NCBI GenBank assembly: GCA_036924085.1
Contig: JAVGWX010000013.1
Coordinates: 64,933,157 to 64,997,156, forward strand
DNA from: Ariolimax columbianus
Lineage: Eukaryota; Mollusca; Gastropoda; Stylommatophora; Arionidae
DNA: 64,000 nt
Reading direction: 5' to 3'
This document shows positions 52,170 to 62,574 of this stretch, in pieces. The notes under the pieces were generated by a model that searched no databases, was not told where the DNA came from, and was given only the letters and a program-made list of their open reading frames with translations. The stretch's first letter is position 1. Each line of letters starts with the position of its first letter. The position numbers and the translations under genes were made by a program.

Positions 52170-52869
52170 GTGGATCCGACGGGCAAACAAGGGAGGAACA
52201 GAACGGAACCTTCTACGCGTAGATCAGGTGGATTAGCTCAACATAAGGATATCTTTTGGCTACATGATATAATGTAGCTGATATTGCCAGGATGCCAGTA
52301 GTATAATGAATTCTCACACTTTATCCACGACAGCAGTGACTATTATGGGTCTATATTTAGCTTGTGATGTTCTTTAAAGGTTGTTTACATTTCCTTCTGA
52401 AGAAGGCACGGCCCTTCCAACCTCAGATATAGTCCTTTTGGTTCAATCAGGACGTTTCACCCATGTAAGAATACGCGCACGTGTGTCGTCTGTCTGTGCT
52501 GCTAACATTGTGGGCGAGTTGACTCCGTCGATTTCCCAAAGTCTAGCGCTAGCCTAGAACACACCATAACTGTCATTTTCAGACAACATTGAGCCATTCG
52601 GTAACAATTTGCCCCCTTTTGGAATTTTCCCTTTCTGAGCGCAATTGTTTTTATTTCAGGACCCACTATTCCATTTCTTTTTCCTTTCTTTGTGTTTGGC
52701 GGACATGGGGCAGGACAGAGAGAACTACTTCGTCCTCAGATTTCGTCTTGGCAATCAGCACAAGGTTCTGTACTTTTCAGTAGTTGTTGTCATGGATCGA
52801 CATTGGTTGCTGTCAGGCGCTACTCCTGTCGATGTACGGACCTGCAGCAGATGTTCCATGGATAAATAG
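52170..52869. other. Non-genic stretch
   Basis: I see nothing I can name between LINE copy D and the next LINE. Confidence 0.4.
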
Positions 52870-53950
52870 TGCCAGCACAATATAATAGACGCCCAGTGGA
52901 GTAGTTTTGTTGATAGTCTGGTATCCTCTGTGCTCCTGCCCTTTGGACCATGCCATATAGTGGTATCTGCAAGTGTTTGTGAGCTGTTGTTAAGTTCCGT
53001 ACAAAGTGCCGGACGTTCTTCTTCTTCTTCTTCTTCGTACGCTGTCTGACGTCATCTTGTATTTGTTCGAAGAAAGCAGCGATCATTCTGAGGCTGTCGA
53101 CACTGCCATAGAGCTTGTCTAGTGTTGGCACTGGTGATGGCCACATGTGCTTTCTCTGGTCCTCGTATGTCGGCAATTTTGCAGATGTTCAGCGGTCATT
53201 TTCCCTGTACCACAGGTGCATTCGTCAGTGCCACCTATCTTCAGTTTATTGAATAGGTGGTACCTCAGTCTGTTGTGACCTGTGCGGATTCTGAAGACCA
53301 CGACCTACTCTCTTCTGTTCAACTGATAATAAGCATCATTTTTTTGTGTAGCCAGTATGTTCTGTTTCCCATTTGGTCATGTATCTGGCCCTAATAAACC
53401 TTTTGGACTTCGTAGATCACACTAGAATCTGGTTGTGGTAGTCTTGCACCTTCTTTTGCCAGTCTGTCTGCCTCCTCGTTGCCTTGGATGTTACAGTGGG
53501 ATGGAACCCACCGTACCACTACTTTTTTGGTGCGGACTGCTGGCATAGTTGACAGAGTACTGCTCTTAGATCATTAAGTTCAGTATTTTTCTGGCTTTGC
53601 CGGACATTCAACAAGATGGTGCTTAATTGTATCACGGGGAAGTGTGCACTATACGTTCTGGTTGGGTTCTGTTCAAGTGGCTGTTAAGTTGTATGTGTTG
53701 AGTGCGATGTCGGAAGATGGTGCTTTGGTCTCTCCTTTTCAGGGGGTTGATGTTGTCTTTGGGAGTTTGGATGGCCATATGTTTGTAGATGTATCTCCTA
53801 GTATTTCCTATTGCCCTTCTAGTGGAGTGTGCACATTAAAAGGTTTTGTTTTCTTGATAACTGTTAGGACAGGGCTCGGAAGACGAAAGAGGGGCGAGAG
53901 AAGAACTAAGCTTCTTTTTCTTCGTCGTTCGCCCTGACAATGATGTCATT
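52870..53950 (-). mobile_element. 3' region of the Nimb/I-like lineage of 20190-21110, split by LINE copy C
   Basis: 52870-53006 matches 20200-20270 (tggtatctgcaagtgtttgt). 53610-53950 continues it (gttctggttgggttctgttc, then cggaagatggtgct), matching 20385-20460. No intact RNase H motif lies in this copy. Confidence 0.72.
53019..53597 (-). mobile_element. I-group LINE copy C, 5'-truncated, nested, with TSD
   Basis: The minus strand reads [19 protein letters not shown] (with a frameshift nearby), then [20 protein letters not shown] and [16 protein letters not shown], where one Leu and the reading frame have been lost. The (CTT)6 at 53019-53035 is the longest GAA tail of the four copies. Flanks tgccggacgttc (53007-53018) and tgccggacattc (53598-53609) match at 11 of 12. 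Confidence 0.88.
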
Positions 53951-53954
53951 GTCT

Positions 53955-54180
53955 ACAGCAATACTTTGATATATGCACCTTTCGGCCCGACACATCTAAG
54001 CTTAGTTGGCGTTTAGGAGTACTAGGTTTGCATTCAGAATGTGATCCCAATTCTGTTAGCCAGACTAGTGCAGTGGAGCCTGTTTTCATAACCGTCACCT
54101 GTGAGGGGGAATTGGGTCTTGGCCAGCTATGAGTCGCTGGCTGCTATCAGCTCATTCATTGATGCATGTTTCGGCCCCGT
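53955..54180 (-). repeat. Repeat C copy, diverged
   Basis: It contains gatatatgcacctttcggcc and gtcttggccagctatgagtcg. Confidence 0.55.
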
Positions 54181-54284
54181 AAATATGCTGTGTTGGCGCA
54201 AACCACTAAAACATATAGGTCTGTAAAAGGGAGAGTGAATCACTGTCTGAGATCATTTGAAGTTGAAGCTATTGAATGGTGTGG

Positions 54285-54915
54285 GAGAGAGAGATAGAAA
54301 GGACAAGATCAGGGAGAGAGAAAGATCAGGGAGAGAGAGAAAGATAGAGAGAGGACAAGTTCAGCGAGGGAGAGAAAGATCAGGGAGAGAGAGAAAGATA
54401 GAGAGAGGACAAGATCAGCGAGGGAGAGATAGAAAGGACAAGATCAGGGAGAGAGAGATAGAATGGACACGATCAGGGAGAGAGAGATAAAATGGACAAG
54501 ATCAGGGAGGGAGAGATAGAATGGACAAGATCAGGGAGAGAGAGATAGAAAGGACAAGATCAGGGAGAGAGAGATAAAATGGACAAGATCAGGGAGAGAG
54601 AGATAGAATGGACAAGATCAGGGAGAGAGAGATAGAAAGGACAAGATCAGGGAGAGAGAGATAAAATGGACAAGATCAGGGAGAGAGAGATAGAATGGAC
54701 AAGATCAGGGAGAGAGAGATAGAATGGACAAGATCAGGGAGAGAGAGATAAAATGGACAAGATCAGGGAGAGAGAGATAGAATGGACAAGATCAGGGAGA
54801 GAGAGATAGAATGGACAAGATCAGGGAGAGAGAGAGAGAAAGGACAAGATCAGAGAGAGAGAGAGAGAAAGGACAAGATCAGGGAGAGAGAGAGAGAAAG
54901 GACAAGATCAGACAG
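54285..54915. repeat. 29-bp GA-rich minisatellite, about 22 units
   Basis: The unit contains gacaagatcagggagagaga and gatagaatg. It has one GATC per unit and strong purine strand bias over about 630 bases. The left units are longer and more irregular, and the right end degrades to plain GA repeats. Confidence 0.9.
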
Positions 54916-54929
54916 AGAGAGCATAAACG

Positions 54930-55225
54930 AAGGACATACCTAGTTTTATAACTTGTGTGGGTTGGTTTGAGAGTGAGAGAAGATGCAGCTAAGTGAATGA
55001 GCTGACAACGCCCAGGGCCAGTGAACCGAAGCTGACCAAGACCATATTCCATCTCCGACCCTGGAAACAGGCTGTTGCTATGAGAATATGTTTCACAATG
55101 GGAAGGCAAACCCGATACGCAAAAAGAGCCCGCTGAAATCGTGTGTGTCAATCCGAAATGACCATTCATCGCATCCTCGCTGTAAACTATGCCACAGCGC
55201 CATTTTCAGAACCAACATCGAAGAA
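54930..55225 (+). repeat. Repeat C copy, diverged
   Basis: It contains gccagtgaaccgaagctgac, ggaaacaggctgttgc and gtcaatccgaaatgacc. Confidence 0.55.
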
Positions 55226-55310
55226 GTTCCGTATTATCTATAATCAGGACAGCCTACCCCCTCCCCCCCCCCCCCTTCCATATCTCAAACCATAGAAAAT
55301 AAACCCATAA

Positions 55311-55744
55311 CATAACCCACCTCGCCATTTTTGTATACAACATCGTCCTAAGCAGTATTCTTCAACAAGAATCTCATTACGTTTCTCTAACGCTAAACCC
55401 AACTCGCTAAAAACAAAACATTTACAACTAAGCAGTATTCTCCAACAAGAATCTCAATACGTTTCTCTAACGCTAAACCCAACTCGCTAAAAACAAAACA
55501 TATACCTCTTTAAAAAAAAACAACACAATAATTCGGGAATCACATACACCGGTTCGATCACATCTGTTTTCCATATTGGAGATTACTTGCCCTGATATCT
55601 CCCGACAACCCTTAACGCTACCTTACTGGCCATCTCTGTTGTGCAGAAACATTCTTTGCCAACGACCACACGTTTATTACAGCTAGGCTGCGTTCCTACC
55701 GGCATTGACACCAGTATCATATGCCAAATACAGATGTCTCAAAA
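55311..55744 (+). repeat. Left arm of a 434-bp inverted repeat
   Basis: It is near-identical to the reverse complement of 58614-59047. It contains an internal ~73-bp tandem duplication (two copies of gcagtattct.caacaagaat through aactcgctaaaaac), present in both arms. Its right edge runs into a hAT-like tip. Confidence 0.9.
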
Positions 55745-55945
55745 TTCCGTCCCACGGACCACATGCGGCCCGTCAATAGATGTATCCGGCCCACAGAAAC
55801 TTAAATGATTATAATAATTCCTTTAGATGAGCTTTTGTAAAATTTCAGTGAATGAAATTAATTACAGATAGCCTACCATTTCTGATCTCTTAAATCAATT
55901 TTGCCAGAGCATTTGATCTCATTATGTATTAATTACTTGATGGGG
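55731..55945 (+). mobile_element. hAT-like element end
   Basis: The sequence cagatgtctcaaaattccg, then cacggaccacatgcggcccg, is typical of a hAT/Charlie-type terminus. The other end is not recognised; repeat C follows. Confidence 0.5.
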
Positions 55946-55947
55946 AT

Positions 55948-56290
55948 CAACATGTTGAGCAGCGCATGAGCTGCGGTGGTCAGCGGCCCATAGCGGACTG
56001 TTAGCGTCAGGGCCAGCGAACCAGAGCTGCCAAGACCCTTCTACACCTCCACACGGTTATCCTGGATAACAGGCTACAACAGAGCAGACTGGCTAATGAG
56101 AGGGATAGAAGAGGGAATGATAACCCGGTACTAAAAAAAAAGCTTGCTGACGTCGGATGTGTTGGACCGAAAGGTGTAAATATCGCAGTCAAGCTGTAAA
56201 CTACGACACAACGTATTCCGTTCTCAGGACTACATTCTGCTACTTAGGCCCGTGTCAGGGTTTCGTAGCGGGAGATTGAGAACTAACGAA
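55948..56290 (+). repeat. Repeat C, near full length
   Basis: Plus orientation, from gcagcgcatgagctgcggtg to ggagattgagaactaacgaag. The tail is aagccaagcc rather than GAA repeats. Confidence 0.72.
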
Positions 56291-56334
56291 GCCAAGCCAA
56301 GCAAAGCCAATTACTTGATGGCATTCATGCCTTG

Positions 56335-56640
56335 TACGTCAACAGCGAAGGTGCGGTACGAACAAATGTCGATCTGACAAATTGGTTTCCAGTGATGATT
56401 AATGTACGCCACGGATGTGCTCTTTCTCCACTTTTGTTTATAATATATACGGATACAATGGCAAAGTCAGCTAGCCACCACGAAGAGTCCCTTAATGAAC
56501 TGTTGTTTGTTGATGATCATGTCATCTTTTACAAAAATAGAGAAGGCCCACAAAACCATCTAACACATACCAAGTTCGTTTGTAAAGAATATGACACGAA
56601 GAGCAAAACAGACAAGCCAGGTCTACATTGACACCTGGAT
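56335..56640 (+). pseudogene. RT palm fragment (RTE-like) leading into a 51-bp array
   Basis: The plus frame reads VRHGCALSPLLFIIYTD (motif B) and ELLFVDDHVIFYKNREG (motif C, VDD). It then breaks and enters the tandem array, whose unit is the next conserved RT block. Confidence 0.78.
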
Positions 56641-57140
56641 AGTGTGTTCACTGGTGACGGCAGAGTGGACAGAGAGATCAAACATATGGGTTGTGTGTTC
56701 ACTGGTGACGGCAGAGTGGACAAAGAGATCAAACACCTGGGTTGTGTGTTCACTGGTGACGGCAGAGTGGCAAATAGATCAAACATATGGGTTGTGTGTT
56801 CACTGGTGACGGCAGAGTGGACAAAGAGATCAAACACCTGGGTTGTGTGTTCACTGGTGACGGCAGAGTGGACAAATAGATCAAACATCTGGGTAGTGTG
56901 TTCACTGGTGACGGCAGAGTGGACAAAGAGATCAAACACCTGGGTTGTGTGTTCACTGGTGACGGCAGAGTGGCAAATAGATCAAACATCTGGGTAGTGT
57001 GTTCACTGGTGACGACAGAGTGGACAAAGAGATCAAACACCTGGGTTGTGTGTTCCCTGGTGACGGCAGAGTGGACAGAGAGATCGAACACCCAGGTTGT
57101 GTGTTCACTGGTGACGGCACAGTGGACAGAGAGATTGCAC
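56640..57140 (+). repeat. 51-bp minisatellite of RT coding origin, about 10 copies
   Basis: Each unit reads GCVFTGDGRVDKEIKHL (17 residues), the YLGS.F..DG....EI..RI block that follows the RT palm. Two units have a 2-bp deletion (gtggcaaatag). The last unit continues into REIAHIIQKTNSAH, the expected RT continuation. Confidence 0.88.
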
Positions 57141-57169
57141 ATATAATTCAGAAGACGAACAGTGCCCAT

Positions 57170-57530
57170 TAATAATATCTCCAGATAATAAACGGAGATA
57201 ATTAGAAAATAAATGCCGATAAATTAGAATTAAATGCAGATAACAATGTATGTAATAAGCAAAGATTAAAATTGGAGATAATAATGACGATAACAAATAG
57301 AGACATTTGATGGAGATAGCAAATGGAGATAATAAATGAAGATAATAACTTAAGATAACAAATAGAGATAATAAATCTCTAATAATAAATTAAAGATTGC
57401 ACGTGGAGATAATAAATTTAGATAATAAAATAGAGATAACAAATAGAGATTACATATGGTGATTATGAATTTAGATAATAAATGGAGAGACCAAAAAAAT
57501 AGAGATTACAACGTAAGATAATCAATATTT
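57170..57530. repeat. Degenerate GATA-rich tandem region
   Basis: Irregular repeats of gagataataaat/gagataacaaat with a loose 12-20 base period. It is too degenerate to define a unit. Confidence 0.55.
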
Positions 57531-57534
57531 ATTC

Positions 57535-58010
57535 AGAGTGGCAGTGTGGATAACGCGTATCTCACGTCAAAGGTACCAGGTAGAAAAGCGCTCCAATAAA
57601 TTCAGCTGCAAATAGGTACCTGACTAACATACTATCAGTGAAAGCGAAACTTCATGAACTGCCCCCCCCCCCCCCCCTGAAAAGCTGAAGCCTAGCACAA
57701 CTATAGTCTCAAGCACCTCCTCCCCGATGACAGTGCCTGATGTGACACTTACCCTCGTCTTCACCTTTATGCCAGACAACCACTGGCAGAAAATTGCCAC
57801 TTCTGTTTAGAAGACGAAATCTCCTCTCACTCTCCCCCTCCTCCTCCCCCCCCCCCCACTCTCTCTGTTTCATTAGCTGTCGCTAGCCCGGATTGGTTAA
57901 ACAAATAAAGTTAGTCCTAAAACAGACACTGATATCGGGGATGAAGTGTTGGAAACATCATTGTACGAGACCACAGCTCATTTATGAGGCGGAGTGACCA
58001 ACCTGAATGC
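57535..58010. other. Non-genic stretch with two C tracts
   Basis: Contains C tracts at about 57661-57677 and 57847-57857 in a pyrimidine-rich context. gataacgcgtatctcacg near 57550 hints at a tRNA-like SINE head but is not convincing. Confidence 0.35.
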
Positions 58011-58014
58011 AACA

Positions 58015-58185
58015 TAAACCTGTGCGCCTATAACGCATGGCGATTGGGTTTTCGCAACCGTGGCAGACCGAGAACTAGATGGATAGGAAATGTTGCGGAT
58101 ATTCGAAATCGTCATGGAATGACGACTACTTCAGCGACGATTCTGGTCCTGGACAGAAAACTACGGCTCCCCACGAGGTGACCAG
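58015..58185 (+). pseudogene. LINE C-terminal fragment
   Basis: The plus frame reads RNRGRPRTRWIGNVADIRNR then HGMTTTSATILVLDRK, the GRPRTRW.D..... C-terminus of LINE RTs. Confidence 0.65.
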
Positions 58186-58214
58186 TTTCCTTCTTCAATT
58201 TCTTTCCTTCACTA

Positions 58215-58600
58215 AAATTAAGTCGGGTACTCACTTAACTTCTTTGTACTGGTCTAAAAGACAATGATGAGTATGTTTACAACCAGCCTCTTCTACTACA
58301 CTTGGATCTAAAAATACCTATGCGCATCCAATCTATTCTTCAATGCATTAATTGACACTACTTCCACTATTTCACGTGGCAATGAATTCCAAGCATTCAC
58401 CACTCTCTGACTAAACAAATATTTCCTGGTATCTAATCTGTACCTTTCTAGTTAATTTATAGCTGTGCCATCTTGTTCTTGTAGGCTGTATTTTGAGAAA
58501 AAAACTTGTTATAGTCCAATTTATTCGTTCCTTTTGGTTATCTTATAAATATGTATTAAGTCACCTGGAATTCTTCTCTGTTCTAGACATTCTATCAGAC
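58215..58600 (-). mobile_element. CR1/L2-like LINE 3' tail
   Basis: The minus strand has the CR1/L2-like terminal block (gtggcaatgaattccaagca on plus). The 3' end is at cttaacttctttgtactgg. Confidence 0.72.
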
Positions 58601-58613
58601 TCTAATAGTGTAC

Positions 58614-59047
58614 TTTTGAGACATCTGTATTTGGCATTTGATGCCGGTGTCAATGCCAGTAGAAACGCAGCCTAGCTGTAATAAACGTGTGGTCGTTGGC
58701 AAAGAATGTTTCTGCCCAACAGAGATGGCCAGTAAGGTAGCGTTAAGGGTTGTCGGGAGATATCAGGGCAAGTAATCTCCAATATGGAAAACAGATGTGA
58801 TCGAACCGGTGTATGTGATTCCCGAATTATTGTGTTGTTTTTTTTTAAAGAGGTATATGTTTTGTTTTTAGCGAGTTGGGTTTAGCGTTAGAGAAACGTA
58901 TTGAGATTCTTGTTGGAGAATACTGCTTAGTTGTAAATGTTTTGTTTTTAGCGAGTTGGGTTTAGCGTTAGAGAAACGTAATGAGATTCTTGTTGAAGAA
59001 TACTGCTTAGGACGATGTTGTATACAAAAATGGCGAGGTGGGTTATG
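58614..59047 (-). repeat. Right arm of the 434-bp inverted repeat, inside a minisatellite monomer
   Basis: Flanked on the left by cattctatcagactctaatag + tgtactt and on the right by gtgtacttcaagcc. Both flanks are parts of the 49-bp minisatellite unit, and gtgtactt is duplicated. Confidence 0.9.
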
Positions 59048-60255
59048 TGTACTTCAAGCCACACCAAGTCCCAAACATGCTATCAGACTCTAGGAGTGTA
59101 CTTCAAGCCACACCAAGTCCCAAACATTCTAACATACTCTAGTAGTGTACTTCAAGCCACACCAAGCCCCAAACATTCTATCAGACTCTAGTAGTGTACT
59201 TCAAGCCACACCAAGCCCCAAACATTCTATCAGACTCTAGTAGTGTACTTCAAGCCACACCAAGCCCCAAACATTATATCAGACTCTAGGAGTGTACTTC
59301 AAGCCACACCAAGTCCCAAACATGCTATCAGACTCTAGGAGTGTACTTCAAGCCACACCAAGTCCCAAACATTCTAACATACTCTAGTAGTGTACTTCAA
59401 GCCACACCAAGTCCCAAACATGCTATCAGACTCTAGTAGTGTACTTCAAGCCACACCAAGTCCCAAACATGCTATCAGACTCTAGGAGTGTACTCCAAGC
59501 CACACCAAGCCCCAAACATGCTATCAGACTCTAGGAGTGTACTTCAAGCCACACCAAGCCCCAAACATTCTAACAGACTCTAGGAGTGTACTTCAAGCCA
59601 CACCAAGTCCCAAACATGCTATCAGACTCTAGGAGTGTACTTCAAGTCACACCAAGTCCCAAACATGCTATCAGACTCTAGGAGTGTACTTCAAGCCACA
59701 CCAAGCCCCAAACATGCTATCAGACTCTAGGAGTGTACTTCAAGCCACACCAAGCCCCAAACATTCTAACAGACTCTAGGAGTGTACTTCAAGCCACACC
59801 AAGTCCCAAACATGCTATCAGACTCTATGAGTGTGCTTCAAGCCACACCAAGTCCCAACCATTCTAACAGACTCCAGAAGTGTACTTCAAGCCACACCAA
59901 GTCCCAAACATTCTAACAGACTCCAGGAGTGTACTCCAAGCCACACCAAGTCCCAAACATGCTATCAGACTCTAGGAGTGTACTTCAAGCCACACCAAGT
60001 CCCAAACATGCTATCAGACTCTAGGAGTGTACTTCAAGCCACACCAAGTCCCAAACATTCTAACAGACTCCAGGAGTGTACTTCAAGCCACCTAAAGCCA
60101 CACACATTCTAACATACTCCAGGAGTGTACTTCAAGCCTCAAACATTCTAACAGACTCCATGAGTGTACTTCAAGCCCCAAACATTCTATCAGACTCTAT
60201 GAGGGTACTTCAAGCCACTTCAAGCCCCAAACATTCTAACATACTCCAGACTAAT
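59048..60255 (+). repeat. 49-bp minisatellite, about 24 copies
   Basis: The unit contains gtacttcaagccacaccaag and catgctatcagactctagga. It shows common two-state sites (gcccc/gtccc; catgctatc/cattctaac). The last units (60080-60255) are shortened. Confidence 0.93.
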
Positions 60256-60263
60256 TTATATAT

Positions 60264-61225
60264 TAGGACACCAGGTCAGACATCATGATTCCATGTTTAG
60301 GGCACCAGGTCAGACATCATGATTCCAAGTTTAGGACACCAGGTCAGACATCATGATTCCATGTTTAGGGCACCAGGTCAGACATCATAATTCCATGTTT
60401 AGGACACCAGGTCAGACATCATGATTCCAAGTTTAGGGCACCAGGTCAGACATCCTGATTCCATGTTTAGGGCACCAGGTCAGACATCATGATTCCATGT
60501 TTAGGACACCAGGTCAGACATCATGATTCCAAGTTTAGGGCACCACGCCAGACATCATGATTCCAAGTTTAGGACACCAGGTCAGACATCATGATTCCAA
60601 GTTTAGGGCACCAGGCCAGATATCATGATTCCAAGTTCAGGGCCTCACGCCAGACATCATGATTCCAAGTTTAGGACACCAGGTCAGACATCATGATTCC
60701 AAGTTTAGGGCACCACGCCAGACATCATGATTCCAAGTTTAGGGCACCACGCCAGACATCATGATTCCATGTTTAGGACACCAGGTCAGACATCATGATT
60801 CCAAGTTTAGGGCACCACGCCAGACATCATGATTCCAAGTTTAGGACACCAGGTCAGACATCATGATTCCATGTTTAGGACACCAGGTCAGACATCATGA
60901 TTCCAAGTTTAGGGCACCACGCCAGACATCATGATTCCAAGTTTAGGACACCATGTCAGACATCATGATTCCAAGTTTAGGGCACCAGGTCAGACATCAT
61001 GATTCCAAGTTTAGGGCACCACGCCAGACATCATGATTCCAAGTTTAGGACACCAGGTCAGACATCATGATTCCATGTTTAGGACACCAGGTCAGACATC
61101 ATGATTCTAAGTTTAGGGCACCACGCCAGACATCATGATTCCAAGTTTAGGACACCAGGTCAGACATCATGATTCCAAGTTTAGGGCACCAGGTCAGACA
61201 TCATGATTCTATGTTTATGGCCCCA
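60264..61225 (+). repeat. 34-bp minisatellite, about 28 copies
   Basis: The unit contains caggtcagacatcatgattc and aagtttagggcac. Variants are aggtca/cgccag and ggaca/gggca. It directly follows the 49-bp array. Confidence 0.93.
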
Positions 61226-61229
61226 GATC

Positions 61230-61851
61230 AGACATGTGTTTGCAATGTTCAACCACACAGATTGTCTTGTCATTCCCCATCAACATGTCAGACATTTTGC
61301 ATGTTTCCAGAAGAATTGGGGAGATCATCAGGTCGTCTGCGTAGTATGTTCCTCCACAATCGAATGTCCCATCATCCCTGTATCGCCCATCGCTTTAACT
61401 TCTTCCCGCGTCGCGACACACCAGTTCTGAGCCTATTTAGTGACCTCCATGTTGCGTAAGACAAGTCGTGCCCTGTCTGGCATAGGTTCCTCCTAGTTTG
61501 ACCCAGTTCAATTCATTCCATTTTTCGATTTTTCCTATTGCAGGTACAAGTCTATAGGGGATGTATTAAATATTGGCTGTAACATTTACGTGATCACGAT
61601 TACATTAGAATTGAATGAAAGGGCGAAGAAGCTGTTTAGTATTGTTGTGTTGATTCCAGATTTAACGGGCACTCTGCATTTGGAAGCTAAAATGTTATTT
61701 CTGGAGCCAAAGTATGTTGTTTGGTTGTATGTTAGCACGCCATGTACTAGGACCTGCAACGTATTATCTATTCATACACTTGATGGTGTTTACTGTACCG
61801 TGAAATCTGGAGCTTATGTTGCTATAGTTCATGACGTGGGTAAACATGTCC

Positions 61852-61893
<42 letters not shown>

Positions 61894-62130
61894 GAAAAAC
61901 CGGAGATCGGGAGGGGAGAGCATTTAGAAAAGCTGGGTCGTTCTATTAGAGCGGAAGGGCAGTAGTGTAGTGTGTTGTTTCTTCTCTTATCCCCCCCCCC
62001 ACCCCCCGGTGATAGTCAGGGGCGGCGTCATGTATAACGTGGTGTATGTGGCAGGTTATCCTTAAACTGCATATCTTTATATATATGGGGGGGGGGGGGG
62101 TGTTTGTAGGGCGGCGTATCCTTATGGGGG
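61230..62130. other. Non-genic stretch with simple repeats
   Basis: Holds a diverged repeat at 61255-61500 (partner of 31480-31865), an unassigned open frame at 61590-61856 without recognisable motif, a (GA)n run at 61857-61890, a C-rich tract at about 61990-62007 and a G12 run near 62089-62100. Confidence 0.45.
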
Positions 62131-62570
62131 ACCAAAGATGCAGTAAAACATACTGAGTCAGACATGTTAGTCAGGGTCAGGTAAAACATACTGATCAGAC
62201 ATGTTAGTCAGGGTCACGCAAACATACCGAGAAAGTCCCTCACCTCAACTTCCCCGCAGTTCTCCCTGGAAACAGGCTGTTTTCATGGCATCCTGGCTAA
62301 TGGGGTGAGAGATCCCCGTAGTAGTTAGCAGTGAGGCAAGTGAAGCCAAGCATAGCACAACCTACGGGGAACCCCTGTCCATCTCCATCAGCACGCTCGG
62401 GGTGTGAGGAAAGGCACAACAAACCGCCACTTAACGTCCTTTTTAGAGCGCACAGAAACAATAAAGGGAATTCAACAACAAACACAACCGAAATGCGGAG
62501 ATATCGCAGCTTCGCTGTAAACCACGACACAATGTCAAAGCGTCCTTTTCAAGATGAACCCTGATAAAGA
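62130..62570 (+). repeat. Repeat E and a repeat C remnant
   Basis: 62130-62490 is repeat E (gactaacatgtctgatcag region through caacaacaaacac tail). 62495-62570 is repeat C (gatatcgcagcttcgctg, acgacacaatg). Confidence 0.62.
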
Positions 62571-62574
62571 GAAT

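Noticed and set aside
55311..59047. The inverted arms as terminal inverted repeats of one 3.7-kb DNA transposon
   Set aside because: Between them lie repeat C, an RT fragment, tandem arrays and a CR1/L2-like tail, with no transposase. The right arm has its own 8-bp flanking duplication inside a minisatellite. Two separate copies fit better.
59831..60288. Open frames rich in FKPHQVPN-type repeats
   Set aside because: They are translations of the 49-bp minisatellite. Frames drift because 49 is not a multiple of three.
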